This document shows positions 45,625-55,242 of a stretch of DNA of 64,000 bases, in pieces. Below the pieces are notes generated by a model. It was not told the origin of the DNA. It was given only the letters and a program-made list of their open reading frames with translations, and ran no database searches. This stretch comes from Halococcus sediminicola (GTDB lineage: Archaea; Halobacteriota; Halobacteria; Halobacteriales; Halococcaceae). Location of the stretch: NCBI RefSeq assembly GCF_000755245.1, contig NZ_BBMP01000006.1, positions 62,001 to 126,000 on the forward strand, written 5' to 3'. Within the stretch, counting starts at the first letter, position 1, and each line of letters opens with the position of its first letter. A program made the translations under genes and the position numbers.

Positions 45625-45822
45625 TTATGGCTGTGCCACGTAGAAGAAGTGCGCGCCGTAGTCCTCGTCCGAGCACGTCCATACGGACGCGATGACGCGC
45701 GACGAACCCCGGCGTGCGACATTGGTTGCGCCACACGCGACCGACTGCGAGGCCGGCGCGAGCCGGCCGTGGATGGCCACCGACGGCCCGCCCGGCATAG
45801 GGTTTACCGGCTGAGACGGCAC
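45625..45822 (-). CDS. Possible small conserved protein
   Basis: 65 residues starting with GTG (PSQPVNPMPGGPSVAIHG) and ending CSDEDYGAHFFYVAQP. Codon third positions are strongly G/C, as in real genes nearby. It converges with the flavoprotein gene, ending 12 bases after it. No family recognised; two cysteines only. Confidence 0.35.
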   Translation of the reverse strand: MPSQPVNPMPGGPSVAIHGRLAPASQSVACGATNVARRGSSRVIASVWTCSDEDYGAHFFYVAQP

Positions 45823-45874
45823 ACCGCCTGCGATGAGGCCGGTGGTTAGTGTTCCGGGCGATACCTTCCCACCA

Positions 45875-46136
45875 TTTTACTTCGGGGTATCGCTTCACTC
45901 GCTCCGCTCGTTCGCTCAACTCCGCCAAAAATCTGGACCGAAAACGTCCGCTCACTCGGCTTCGCCTCGTTCACGGTGTTCTCGTGAACGACCGCAAGGA
46001 GTGAACGAGAGCTAGAGAGACGCTTCGTGTCTCTCGTGAACCGCACTCGTTCCACTCGCGCGGATGCTGACGCTCTCCGCAACCGCATAGCACCGCCGAA
46101 GCCCTCGCATCCCTTCGGGATGCTCGCCCTTCATCC
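45875..46136 (+). repeat. Dispersed intergenic repeat, family 1, copy 2
   Basis: Same blocks as 34087-34313, but with about 60 extra bases of hairpin-forming sequence in the centre (two palindromes, TTCTCGTGAAC and GAGAGACGCTTCGTGTCTCTC). A further hairpin-rich tail runs to about 46,200. Nothing else is seen between 45,823 and the next gene except its TATA-like box. Confidence 0.65.
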
Positions 46137-46287
46137 ACTAGGAGAGCAAACTCTCCTGTGCCTGCGGTCGCAGAGCGACCACAGACACCAGGAACCGCAC
46201 CGCAGCCGCTACCCCACTGCCTAGCTGGCGGCGAGCAAACGAAATCGAGCACAGCAGACGACAGTAGTGGACGTGCTCGATCTCGGA

Positions 46288-46295
46288 TTTATATT
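46288..46295 (+). promoter_or_regulatory. TATA-like box of the small membrane-protein gene
   Basis: TTTATATT centred 28 bases before the ATG at 46320. Confidence 0.5.
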
Positions 46296-46319
46296 CGAGA
46301 CCGCCGTACCGCCGGCCGA

Positions 46320-46532
46320 ATGAACAGGAGTGGCTTCGTGAAACTCTCGGTGCTCGCGTTCGGGCTGGTTCTGCTGAGCTTCCTGATACTCGGCTTCTCG
46401 CGGCTCGTGATTCCCTACCGCACCGCGCGCGTCCTCGCCGCGCCGACGACCCTGCTTGCGTTCGCGCTGGTCTGCTATCTCCTCGTGCGCGCGGTGCTCT
46501 CGAAACTCCACATCGTCGAAATCGAGGAGTGA
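46320..46532 (+). CDS. Two-helix small membrane protein
   Basis: 70 residues from the ATG at 46320 (MNRSGFVKLSVLAFGLVLLSFLILGF). Two transmembrane helices, at about 7-28 and 37-58, are separated by a short loop with Arg. The C-terminus (KLHIVEIEE) is probably cytoplasmic. No family recognised. It lies 41 bases before hisD and may share its transcript. Confidence 0.55.
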   Translation: MNRSGFVKLSVLAFGLVLLSFLILGFSRLVIPYRTARVLAAPTTLLAFALVCYLLVRAVLSKLHIVEIEE

Positions 46533-46573
46533 GAGACCACAAACCGTTTTCGCGCCGACTCCGAACCACCCGT

Positions 46574-47854
46574 ATGGACGTCAACACCGTTGCGGACCTC
46601 CCGCCCGACAGGCGACACGCGCTGTTCAAGCGCGACGCCGGCATCGACGCCATCGAGACGGACGTCGAGGACATCATCGAGCGCGTGCGCGAGGAGGGCG
46701 ACGCCGCGCTGCGCGCCTACGCCGAGGAGTTCGACGACACTACCGTGGGGACCATCGACGTGACCGATGCCGCAGAGCGCGCCCACGAGGACATCGACGC
46801 AGACCTTCGAGAGGCCATCGAGACCGCCGCCGAAAACATCGAGGCCTTCCACGAGCGCCAACTGCCCGACGACTGGCGCGAGTCGTTCGACGGCCGCGAA
46901 CTCGGGCGGCGCTACCGCCCGACCGAGCGCGTCGGTGCGTACGTCCCCGGTGGTGGCGCGGCCTACCCTTCAAGCGCGCTGATGACGGTCATCCCTGCGA
47001 AAGTCGCTGGCGTCGAGCAGGTGGCAGTCGCCACGCCGCCGGCCGACGACCTCAGCACGGCGACCCTCGCGGCGCTGCACGTCGCCGGCGCGGACGAAAT
47101 TCATCAAGTGGGCGGCGCACAGGCCATCGCCGCGCTCGCCTACGGCACCGAAACCGTCTCCCGCGTGCAGAAGATCGTCGGGCCGGGCAATCGGTGGGTG
47201 ACCGCGGCCAAGGCAGCAGTACGAAACGACTGTGCCATCGACTTTTTAGCTGGCCCGAGCGAGATATGTGTGCTCGCCGACGATTCAGCCAACCCCGAAT
47301 TCGTCGCGGCGGACCTCCTCGCACAGGCCGAACACGACTCGGCGGCGTCGGTCGTCGCCATCACCGACGACGAAACCCTCGCCGACGACGTCGTCGCGGC
47401 CATCGACCGGCAGATCGACGACCGTGAGCGCGCGGACGTCATCCGCGAGGCGCTCGGCAACGACGCCAGCGGCGTCTTCGTGGCGCGCTCGATGCCCGAG
47501 GCAGTCCTCTTCTGTGAGGAATACGCCGCCGAACACCTCTCGATTCAGGCCGAGGATGACGAGGCGCTGCTCGACCGTATCAGTAGTGCGGGAAGCGTCT
47601 TTCTCGGCCCCCACAGCCCTGTGGCGGCGGGCGATTACGCCGCCGGACCGAACCACGTGCTGCCGACCGGCGGCGAGGCGCGCACCACGGGTGGATTATC
47701 GGTCGAGACGTTCCTGCGCTCGACGACCGTCCAGCGGCTCCCGGCGGACGCGCTCGATGCGCTCGGCGAGACGGTGACGACGCTCGCGGAGGCCGAGGGG
47801 CTGGAAGCCCACGCCGAGAGCGTCCGGGTTCGTGAGCGGACCAGTCGGGACTGA
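46574..47854 (+). CDS. hisD: Histidinol dehydrogenase
   Basis: 426 residues from the ATG at 46574. YRPTERVGAYVPGGGAAYPSSALMTVIPAKVAGV (cited in part), HQVGGAQAIAALAYGTETV, VQKIVGPGNRWVTAAK and DFLAGPSEICVLAD are hallmark segments. C-terminal HSPVAAGDYAAGPNHVLPT holds conserved zinc/catalytic residues. It catalyses the last two oxidations of histidine synthesis (histidinol to histidine) with NAD. No other his genes are adjacent. Confidence 0.95.
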   Translation: MDVNTVADLPPDRRHALFKRDAGIDAIETDVEDIIERVREEGDAALRAYAEEFDDTTVGTIDVTDAAERAHEDIDADLREAIETAAENIEAFHERQLPDDWRESFDGRELGRRYRPTERVGAYVPGGGAAYPSSALMTVIPAKVAGVEQVAVATPPADDLSTATLAALHVAGADEIHQVGGAQAIAALAYGTETVSRVQKIVGPGNRWVTAAKAAVRNDCAIDFLAGPSEICVLADDSANPEFVAADLLAQAEHDSAASVVAITDDETLADDVVAAIDRQIDDRERADVIREALGNDASGVFVARSMPEAVLFCEEYAAEHLSIQAEDDEALLDRISSAGSVFLGPHSPVAAGDYAAGPNHVLPTGGEARTTGGLSVETFLRSTTVQRLPADALDALGETVTTLAEAEGLEAHAESVRVRERTSRD

Positions 47855-47948
47855 GAACTCGATGCGAGGAGCCGACTGGATTCGCCCGTATATGAAATCG
47901 GGTATCACTCCGGCATAGATTTTTACCGTTAGTGGACGAGACGACTGT

Positions 47949-49820
47949 ATGGACGATTCGACCGAGAGACAGGATCGACGCAGCGAGAACGGACGTTCGC
48001 GGCGGGCGTTCATGGGTGATGCGACGCTCGTCGGCGCGGGTGTGGCCGCGCTGTCGGTCGCCGGCGTCGCGGCCGCCAACGACGACAACGGCGATAGTAG
48101 CGGCGAGAACAGCGACGACGTGAGTGACGTCGACGTGTTGAACTACGCGCTCACGCTCGAACACCTCGAAGCGGCCTACTACAACGACTTCCTCGACAAC
48201 TACTCCGAAAGCGAGGTCGAGCGCTCGGAGGTCGCACGGTATTTCGCACGGCCGACACTCCAGTATTCGACCTACCAGCAGATTCAGGACGTACGCGACC
48301 ACGAAGAGGCTCACGTCGAGACGCTCACCGAAACCATCGAGGACCTCGGCGGCACCCCAGTCGAGGCCGCCGAATACGAGTTCCCGTACTCGTCGATTCA
48401 GGAGTTCGTCGCGGTCGCCGACCGCCTCGAAGCCGTCGGCGTCTCCGCTTACGCCGGTGCCGCGCCGCTGATCGATAGCGACGAGGTGCTCGCGGCCGCG
48501 CTCTCGATTCACTCCGTCGAGGCGAATCACCAGACGTATTTCCAACTCCTAAACCTCCAGCGGCCCGCACCGAACGCCTTCAACCCCGCGCGCTCGATGG
48601 ATCAGGTCCTACCGATCGCCAAGCAGTTCATCGTCGGCGAGGACGGCGGTGACGGGAACGGTCTCGTGACCGCGACGAGCGACGCGAGCGTTTCGGCGAC
48701 CGTCGAACGCATCAAGGGAATGATCGAGAAAAAGGGCTTGAAATCCATCGCAACTGTCGACCACGCCGCGAACGCCAATTCGGTGGGGATGGACCTCCGG
48801 CCGACGACGCTGCTGGTCTTCGGCAATCCCTCCATTGGAACGCCGCTGATGCAGGCGAGTCAGTCCACCGGGATCGACCTTCCCCAAAAGATGCTCGTCT
48901 ACGAGGACGAGGGCGGCCAGACGAACGTGGCCTACAACGCTCCCGAGTATCTCGCCGAACGCCACGACATCACGGGGCAGAACGGTCGCTTGGAGAAGAT
49001 CGCTACCGTGCTCGAAGCGCTCGCTGGCGGCGACGTGGAGAGTTCGAAGGCCGACCCGAGCGGTCTGCTCGCCGGCGGCGACGGTGTCGTGACCGTCGCG
49101 GGCGACGAGAGCGTCGATGCCACCGTGACGCGCATCGAGAACGCGCTCGCATCCAAGGACGCCATCTCGCTCGTGACGAGCGTCGATCACGCCGCGAACG
49201 CCGATTCAGTAGGGATGGACCTCCGGCCCACGACGCTGCTGGTCTTCGGGAACCCGAACCTCGGCACGCCGCTGATGCAGGCCAATCAGTCCATCGGCAT
49301 CGACCTTCCCCAAAAGATGCTCGTCTACGAGGACGAGGGTGGGGACGTCGAAGTCGCCTACAACGACCCCCGATTCATCGCCAAGCGCCACGGCATCACC
49401 GGGAAGGACGACGTGCTCTCGAAGATCGAGGGCGCGCTGCGATCGATCGCCACCGGTGACTCCAGCGGCGACGGCTCCAATGGCGAAGGCGAACTCGCGG
49501 TCGCGGGCCTGAGCGCCGACGCCGACGGCACCGACGCCAACAACCTGAACGACGAGTACATCACCTACGAGAACACTGGCGACGGTCCGTTGAACCTCTC
49601 GGGCTGGACGGTCGCGGACGATTCGGACACGACCTACACGTTCCCCGACGGGTTCACGCTCGAACCGGGCGCACGGGTCACGCTCTACACCGGCAGCGGC
49701 ACGGACACCGACACGGAACTGTACTGGGGGCGAGCGAACGAGGTCTGGAACAACGGGGCCGACACGATGACCGTCGAGAACGCCGACGGGGAGATCGCCC
49801 TGCAGCGTTCGTATCCCTGA
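47949..49820 (+). CDS. Tat-exported ferritin-like / double DUF302 / lamin-tail fusion protein
   Basis: 623 residues. A twin-arginine signal (SRRAFMGDATLVGAGVAAL, R18-R19) is followed by a helical ferritin-like domain, about 60-225, with LEHLEAAYYNDFL, DHEEAHVETL and HSVEANHQ as possible metal ligands. Two DUF302 copies follow, at about 235-375 and 380-510, each with SIATVDHAANANSVGMDL-like and LVFGNPxxGTPLMQxxQSxGIDLPQKML segments (cited in part). A lamin-tail domain, about 520-623 (LNDEYITYENTGDGPLNLSGWTV), ends the protein. Probably secreted or cell-surface; the role is unknown, perhaps metal or redox protection. A TTTTACC box lies 25 bases upstream. Confidence 0.7.
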   Translation: MDDSTERQDRRSENGRSRRAFMGDATLVGAGVAALSVAGVAAANDDNGDSSGENSDDVSDVDVLNYALTLEHLEAAYYNDFLDNYSESEVERSEVARYFARPTLQYSTYQQIQDVRDHEEAHVETLTETIEDLGGTPVEAAEYEFPYSSIQEFVAVADRLEAVGVSAYAGAAPLIDSDEVLAAALSIHSVEANHQTYFQLLNLQRPAPNAFNPARSMDQVLPIAKQFIVGEDGGDGNGLVTATSDASVSATVERIKGMIEKKGLKSIATVDHAANANSVGMDLRPTTLLVFGNPSIGTPLMQASQSTGIDLPQKMLVYEDEGGQTNVAYNAPEYLAERHDITGQNGRLEKIATVLEALAGGDVESSKADPSGLLAGGDGVVTVAGDESVDATVTRIENALASKDAISLVTSVDHAANADSVGMDLRPTTLLVFGNPNLGTPLMQANQSIGIDLPQKMLVYEDEGGDVEVAYNDPRFIAKRHGITGKDDVLSKIEGALRSIATGDSSGDGSNGEGELAVAGLSADADGTDANNLNDEYITYENTGDGPLNLSGWTVADDSDTTYTFPDGFTLEPGARVTLYTGSGTDTDTELYWGRANEVWNNGADTMTVENADGEIALQRSYP

Positions 49821-49901
49821 CATCCGGCCGTGACGAATCGCTATCGGGACCGACGGTCGCCCGAACCCGTCGAGAGCGATCTATCACTCGGTGAGTGGTG
49901 A

Positions 49902-50672
49902 ATGGACGACGACCGAGCCGACGACCACGGCGGGTTCGTCTTCGGCGACGAGCGGGCGGCCGACGCCGACGCGACCGACGACCGTGTTCCGCGGAGAGCC
50001 GTCGCCGCTGCCGTGTTCGTCGTCGCCCTTCTCCTGTTCGCTGCCGTCGCCTATCCGTTCGTATTGAGCGCCGTGACCGGACTGTTCGGCGGTGGCTCCG
50101 ACGATGCTGGGGCGGCGAACGGAACGACCGAACCGGGCGACACGTCCGGTGGCGAACTCGCCGGCGAGCAGACCACGACGACCGACGCGCCGGGGGAGCG
50201 AGCGGACACGACGCCCGACGTACGGACGCCGACCGATACGGCGAAAGCGACGGCGACCGCAACCGACGGATCGACACCGACTGCAACGCCCACGCCGACC
50301 CGGACGGACACGACTGAAACGGCCACGGCCGACACGGCCACATCGGCCGCACCGACGGTCGAATCGTTCACCGTCACCGACCGGTCGGCGGGTGGGACGG
50401 CGCGCTTCGACGTCGGCTGGAACGTCACCGACGCCGATAGCGACCTCGTCGCGGTCCGAGTGACGATCGTGGCCGACCCGGACGGTGAGGCGCGCACCGT
50501 CGCCCAACGCCGATTCGACGCCGGTGGGGCACGGACGGCGGGCGGGGGCAGCTTCGAGGTCCCCGAGGGGAGCGGCGCAGCCTACGAAATCGGCATCGAG
50601 GTCGCGGATGGCGGCGACAATACGGCCTTCGAACTCACGCGCGTCGTCGCCGACGGCGAGCCCGATAGCTGA
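49902..50672 (+). CDS. Signal-anchored protein with Thr-rich stalk and beta domain
   Basis: 256 residues. An acidic cytoplasmic N-terminus is followed by a transmembrane helix at about 32-58 (AVAAAVFVVALLLFAAVAYPFV). A Thr/Ala/Asp-rich linker runs from about 70 to 145, typical of heavily glycosylated stalks. A beta-sandwich-like domain fills the rest (ESFTVTDRSAGGTARFDVGWNVTDADSDL, cited in part). Likely extracellular. Located 81 bases after the ferritin-like gene and 67 before nuoJ1. No family name recognised. Confidence 0.6.
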   Translation: MDDDRADDHGGFVFGDERAADADATDDRVPRRAVAAAVFVVALLLFAAVAYPFVLSAVTGLFGGGSDDAGAANGTTEPGDTSGGELAGEQTTTTDAPGERADTTPDVRTPTDTAKATATATDGSTPTATPTPTRTDTTETATADTATSAAPTVESFTVTDRSAGGTARFDVGWNVTDADSDLVAVRVTIVADPDGEARTVAQRRFDAGGARTAGGGSFEVPEGSGAAYEIGIEVADGGDNTAFELTRVVADGEPDS

Positions 50673-50739
50673 TCGGTCGCCGCCACGCGCTCGCGCGGGT
50701 CTCGAAACCTTCAAACACCATCCCATACGAGGTGGCACA

Positions 50740-51012
50740 ATGGCAGCTTTACCGTACGAGACGGTCGCGTTTGCGCTGTTCGCGCTCGTCACCGTTGGGA
50801 GCGCCGCCGGCGTCGTCCTCATGGAGGACGTCTGGCACTCGGCGCTCATGCTCGGGGTGGCGCTTCTGAGCGTCGCCATCCACTACGTGATGATGAGCGC
50901 GGAGTTCCTCGCCGCGATGCAAATCCTCGTCTACGTCGGCGGCGTGCTCATCCTCATCACCTTCGCGGTGATGTTGACCCGCGTCGACGACCCGAAGGAG
51001 GCAGTGTCGTGA
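50740..51012 (+). CDS. nuoJ1: NADH dehydrogenase-like complex subunit J, N-terminal part
   Basis: 90 residues with three hydrophobic helices (ETVAFALFALVTVGSAAGVVL; HSALMLGVALLSVAIHYVMM; FLAAMQILVYVGGVLILITFAVML, cited in part). This matches the first half of NuoJ; haloarchaea split NuoJ into two genes. GAGGTGG at 50729-50735 is a likely ribosome-binding site. It overlaps nuoJ2 by four bases. Part of the proton-pumping membrane arm of complex I-like (Fpo/Nuo) enzyme. Confidence 0.85.
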   Translation: MAALPYETVAFALFALVTVGSAAGVVLMEDVWHSALMLGVALLSVAIHYVMMSAEFLAAMQILVYVGGVLILITFAVMLTRVDDPKEAVS

Positions 51013-51413
51013 CCTCCCGACCGAAACTGCGACTTGGCAGTCACCTCCTGCCCGGTCTCGTCGCGGTCGCGCTGTTCGTCGTCTTCGCCGCCGTCTTCCT
51101 GACGAGTTCGTTCGACGCGCCGGCGGGCTTTCCCGGTGGCGGGTCGGTGACGGCATCGATCGGCTACGCTCTGTTCAATCTCGACGGCGGGGCCTACCCG
51201 AGCGAGGGTTTCCTGGTCGCCTTCGAGATCATCGACCTCGCGCTCGTCGCGGCGCTCGCGGCCGCGGTGATGCTCGCGAAGACCGAGGAGAACGGTCGTA
51301 TCGCCGGCGCGCTCCGGTTCGTCTCGCCAGACCGCGACGCCGACGACGAATCAGAAACCGCCGCGCGCGCCGACGGTGGCCGCGACGTGGCGAGCGAGAG
51401 GGAGGGTCGCTGA
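51009..51413 (+). CDS. nuoJ2: NADH dehydrogenase-like complex subunit J, C-terminal part
   Basis: 134 residues starting with GTG, overlapping nuoJ1 (GTGA). Two helices, at about 15-33 (LPGLVAVALFVVFAAVFLT) and 68-90 (FEIIDLALVAALAAAVMLA), are followed by a charged tail. This is the second half of NuoJ as found in haloarchaea. Its stop overlaps the nuoK start by one base. Confidence 0.8.
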   Translation: MTSRPKLRLGSHLLPGLVAVALFVVFAAVFLTSSFDAPAGFPGGGSVTASIGYALFNLDGGAYPSEGFLVAFEIIDLALVAALAAAVMLAKTEENGRIAGALRFVSPDRDADDESETAARADGGRDVASEREGR

Positions 51414-51715
51414 TGGTTCCCGTCCAGTACTACCTCCTCCTGTCGGCAGGGCTGTTCTGTATCGGTCTGTTCGGGATTCTCACCCGCCGGAACGCGCTCG
51501 TCTTCCTCATGAGTGTGGAACTCATGCTCACCGCTGCCAACATCAACTTCGTTGCCTTTTCGTTCCAGCACGGGAATCTCACCGGACAGGTGTTCAGTTT
51601 GTTCACGATCGCACTCGCCGCGGCGGAGGTCGCGGTCGGCATCGGCATCGTCCTCGTCCTCTACCGCAACTTCCGCGGCGTGGACGTGACTGAAGCAGCG
51701 ACGATGAGGTGGTGA
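51413..51715 (+). CDS. nuoK: NADH dehydrogenase-like complex subunit K
   Basis: 100 residues, three helices. YYLLLSAGLFCIGLFGILTRRN, VFLMSVELMLTAANINFVAF and FTIALAAAEVAVGIGIVLVLYRNF carry the conserved Glu residues in helices 2 and 3 that belong to the proton path. It is co-translated with nuoJ2. Confidence 0.93.
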   Translation: MVPVQYYLLLSAGLFCIGLFGILTRRNALVFLMSVELMLTAANINFVAFSFQHGNLTGQVFSLFTIALAAAEVAVGIGIVLVLYRNFRGVDVTEAATMRW

Positions 51716-51717
51716 CA

Positions 51718-53718
51718 ATGGCGGCATTCGATTACGCGCCGGCGATCGCGCTCCTGCCGCTCGCCTCGTTCGTCATCGCGCTCTTCGCGGGCAAGTACAT
51801 GCCCAAACGCGGCGCGCTCGCGGGCATCCTCGCCACCGGCGGCTCGCTCGTCCTCTCGATTTGGATGGCGTTCACCGTTGCGGGCGGCAGCTCCTACAAT
51901 CAGGTGCTCTACACGTTCGTCTCGCCCGAGGCGTTCGACCTCCACCTCGGAATCCTCATTGACCCGCTCGCGGCGATGATGCTGATCATCGTTTCCTTGG
52001 TGGCCTTTCTCGTCCACGTCTTCAGTCTCGGCTACATGAACGACGAGGGCGAGATCGGTCTGCCCCGCTACTACGCCGGTCTCGGGCTGTTCACGGCGAG
52101 CATGCTCGGATTCGTCCTGGCCGACAACCTCTTCATGGCGTTCATGTTCTTCGAGATGGTCGGCCTCTGCTCGTGGCTGCTCATCGGCTTCTGGTTCCGC
52201 GACGATGCGCCGCCGAGCGCGGCGAAGAAGGCCTTCTTAGTCACTCGCTTCGGTGATTACTTCTTCCTCGTCGGCGTCGTCGCCGTCTTCGCCACCTTCG
52301 GAACGGCGACCTTCGCCGGTCCCGAGAGCTTTGTGCGACTCGCCGAGGAGGCCCTCGCCGGCAATGCGGGCGACGTCTCCACGTTCGGTTTCAGCGCACA
52401 GACGTGGTTCGCGGTTCTCGGACTGCTCGTGCTCGGCGGCGTCATCGGCAAGTCCGCCCAGTTCCCGCTGCACACGTGGTTGCCCGACGCGATGGAAGGC
52501 CCTACCCCCGTGTCGGCGCTCATCCACGCCGCGACGATGGTCGCCGCCGGTGTCTACCTCGTCGCGCGTATGTACGGTTTCTACGCGCTGCTGCCCACTG
52601 TGCTCGCCATCATCGCGTTCATCGGCGGGTTCACCGCGCTGTTCGCGGCGTCGATGGCGGTCGTCAAACGCGAGATCAAGCAGGTGCTCGCGTACTCGAC
52701 CATCTCCCAATACGGGTACATGATGCTCGGGCTCGGCGTCGGCGGCTACGTCGCCGCGACCTTCCACCTGATGACCCACGCCTTCTTCAAGGCACTCCTC
52801 TTCCTCGGCGCTGGCTCGGTCATCATCGCCATGCACCACAACGAGGACATGTGGGACATGGGTGGCCTCAAGGACCGAATGCCCGTCACCTACTGGACCT
52901 TCCTCGCCGGCTCCTTGGCGCTCGCGGGCATCTTCCCCTTTGCGGGCTTCTGGTCAAAAGACGAGGTGCTCTACGAGGCGCTCGTCCACGGCCTCAACGA
53001 CCCGCTCCTGTTGGGTGCGTACGCGATGGGCCTGCTCGCCGTGCTCTTCACCGGATTCTATACTTTCCGGATGGTCCTCTTGACCTTCCACGGCGAGCCA
53101 CGCAGCGACACCGCCAGAAACCCCCACGGCGTGGGCTGGAACGTCAAGGGTCCGCTCGCCGTGCTGGGAGTGCTCGCGGTCGTCGCCGGTTTCATCAACA
53201 TGGTGCCGGTGGCCGAACTCACGGGACTCGAAATCGAGTTCCTCCACAAGTGGCTCGAACACGGTATCACGGGCGTGAACTCCGAACACTACGGCGAACT
53301 GCTACACGACGTCGCGGGCTACACCGCGGCCGAACTCTCGCCGCTGATTCCGGCCGTAGTCTCGCTGGCGCTCGCGCTCGCCGGCGCGGGACTGGCCTAC
53401 GTCCTCTACCGTGGTCCCGCACCCGACGCACACACCGACCGACTCGGCAGTCTCAAAACGCTACTCATGAGCAATTACTACCAAGACGAGTATCAAGTCT
53501 GGCTGGCGAACGCGACCGCACGGGTCGCGCGCGCGGCCGATACGTTCGACCAGGGAGTCATCGACGGCGTCGTCAACGGCGTTTCGGGCGTGAGCCTCTT
53601 TTCGGGCAGTCGCGTCAAGCGCGTCCAAACTGGTGTCGTCACCAACTACGCCGCGCTGCTCTCGCTCGGACTGGTGGCGCTGTTGGTGGTCTTCGGCCTG
53701 CTCGGGGGGTGGTTCTGA
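51718..53718 (+). CDS. nuoL: NADH dehydrogenase-like complex subunit L
   Basis: 666 residues from the ATG at 51718, two bases after nuoK; GTG codons at 51709 and 51712 are alternatives inside nuoK. The antiporter-like core includes FFEMVGLCSWLLIGFWF, GVIGKSAQFPLHTWLPDAMEGPTPVSALIHAATMV (cited in part) and YSTISQYGYMMLGLGVGGY. The Lys/Glu of the antiporter channel are visible. A lateral helix region follows at about 470-666. Proton pumping in the membrane arm. Confidence 0.92.
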   Translation: MAAFDYAPAIALLPLASFVIALFAGKYMPKRGALAGILATGGSLVLSIWMAFTVAGGSSYNQVLYTFVSPEAFDLHLGILIDPLAAMMLIIVSLVAFLVHVFSLGYMNDEGEIGLPRYYAGLGLFTASMLGFVLADNLFMAFMFFEMVGLCSWLLIGFWFRDDAPPSAAKKAFLVTRFGDYFFLVGVVAVFATFGTATFAGPESFVRLAEEALAGNAGDVSTFGFSAQTWFAVLGLLVLGGVIGKSAQFPLHTWLPDAMEGPTPVSALIHAATMVAAGVYLVARMYGFYALLPTVLAIIAFIGGFTALFAASMAVVKREIKQVLAYSTISQYGYMMLGLGVGGYVAATFHLMTHAFFKALLFLGAGSVIIAMHHNEDMWDMGGLKDRMPVTYWTFLAGSLALAGIFPFAGFWSKDEVLYEALVHGLNDPLLLGAYAMGLLAVLFTGFYTFRMVLLTFHGEPRSDTARNPHGVGWNVKGPLAVLGVLAVVAGFINMVPVAELTGLEIEFLHKWLEHGITGVNSEHYGELLHDVAGYTAAELSPLIPAVVSLALALAGAGLAYVLYRGPAPDAHTDRLGSLKTLLMSNYYQDEYQVWLANATARVARAADTFDQGVIDGVVNGVSGVSLFSGSRVKRVQTGVVTNYAALLSLGLVALLVVFGLLGGWF

Positions 53719-55242
53719 GTGATCATCGAACTCCTGCTCGCGTTCTGTCTCGTCGGTGCGGTCGTGGTGTTCGTCCTGCCCGACGAGTACGCGCCCATGG
53801 GTGCGCTCGCGGCGAGTCTGTTCCCGCTCGTGACGAGCCTCGTCATGTGGTTCGACTTCGACGGTTCGGGCAACGCCTTCCTCGCGGGTGGCGATTTGGC
53901 CTACGAGACGATGGTCCAGTGGATATCGCTGGGACCGTATGCAATCAATTGGCACGTCGGCGTCGACGGCATCAGCATGCCGCTGGTCGTCCTCGCCACG
54001 CTGCTGACGACGCTGGCCATCCTGACGGCGTGGACGCCCATCGACGAGCGGCGCTCGCAGTTCTACGGGCTGATGCTGCTCCTCGAAGCGGGCCTGCTCG
54101 GCGTGTTCGTCGCGCTCGATTTCTTCGCGTGGCTCGTCTTCTGGGAGGTCGTGCTGGTCCCGATGTACATGCTCATCGGCGTCTGGGGCGGCCCACGGAG
54201 AAAGTACGCCGCCGTGAAGTTCTTCGTCTACACCAACCTCGCGACGCTGGTGATGTTCCTCGGGTTCATGGCGCTCGTGTTCGGACTCGGCGATTCGGTG
54301 TCGACGCTCGACATGCCGGCGATCACACAGGCGATCCGCGCCGGTGAACTCGGCTCGCTCGCTGGCGTCGCGCCGGGAACCATCAAGACCGTGGCCTTCA
54401 TCGCCATGTTCGCCGGCTTCGCGGTCAAGGTACCCATCGTCCCGGTCCACACGTGGCTGCCAGACGCTCACGTCGAAGCGCCGACGCCAGCGTCGGTGAT
54501 GCTGGCCGGTGTGTTGTTGAAGATGGGGACGTATGCCCTGCTGCGATTCAACTTCACCATGCTGCCCGACGTCGCCGCAGAGCTCGCGCCCTTCATCGCG
54601 CTGTTGGCGGCCGTCTCGGTCATCTACGGTGCGATGCTCGCGCTCGCCCAACAGGACCTCAAACGCATCGTCGCCTACTCCTCGATCTCCTCGATGGGCT
54701 TCGTCATCCTCGGATTGATCGCCTACACCGAATACGGGCTGGGCGGGGCGACCTTCCAGATGATCTCTCATGGGCTGCTCTCGGGCCTGCTCTTCGCCTG
54801 CGTCGGCGTCATCTACAACACGACGCACACGCGGATGGTCGGCGATATGTCCGGGCTCGCCGACCGCATGCCGGTCACGACCGGCATGTTCGTCGCGGGC
54901 TCGTTCGGCTACATGGGGCTGCCGTTCATGGCCGGCTTCATGGGCGAGTACTTCATCTTCCAGGGCGCGTTCGCCGCCGACTTCGCCGGGTCGATGGTCT
55001 TCACGGCGGTGTCGATGTTCGGCATCGTCATCGTCGCGGGCTACTTCCTCTACGCGATGCAGCGCACCCTCTTTGGAGAGTACCGCCTCGAAACCGACTA
55101 TCAGGTGGGGCGGGCGGCCGTCCACGACATCGTGCCGCTGGCGGTGCTGGTCGTGTTCGTCATCGTCCTTGGTACTGCGCCGAACATCTTCTTCGACATG
55201 ATCACCGATGCGGTCGGTCCGATGCTGGGGGGTGGGCTGTAG
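53719..55242 (+). CDS. nuoM: NADH dehydrogenase-like complex subunit M
   Basis: 507 residues starting with GTG directly after the nuoL stop. WHVGVDGISMPLVVLATLL, FWEVVLVPMYMLIGVWGGPRRKYAAVKFFVYTN (cited in part), VKVPIVPVHTWLPDAHVEAPTPASVMLAGVLLKMG and RIVAYSSISSMGFVILG are typical antiporter-like NuoM segments. About 14 helices. Confidence 0.93.
   Translation: MIIELLLAFCLVGAVVVFVLPDEYAPMGALAASLFPLVTSLVMWFDFDGSGNAFLAGGDLAYETMVQWISLGPYAINWHVGVDGISMPLVVLATLLTTLAILTAWTPIDERRSQFYGLMLLLEAGLLGVFVALDFFAWLVFWEVVLVPMYMLIGVWGGPRRKYAAVKFFVYTNLATLVMFLGFMALVFGLGDSVSTLDMPAITQAIRAGELGSLAGVAPGTIKTVAFIAMFAGFAVKVPIVPVHTWLPDAHVEAPTPASVMLAGVLLKMGTYALLRFNFTMLPDVAAELAPFIALLAAVSVIYGAMLALAQQDLKRIVAYSSISSMGFVILGLIAYTEYGLGGATFQMISHGLLSGLLFACVGVIYNTTHTRMVGDMSGLADRMPVTTGMFVAGSFGYMGLPFMAGFMGEYFIFQGAFAADFAGSMVFTAVSMFGIVIVAGYFLYAMQRTLFGEYRLETDYQVGRAAVHDIVPLAVLVVFVIVLGTAPNIFFDMITDAVGPMLGGGL

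Noticed and set aside
52404-54347. Long Arg-rich frames over the nuo genes
   Set aside because: These are shadows produced by GC-rich codons; the NuoL, NuoM and NuoN frames carry the conserved motifs.
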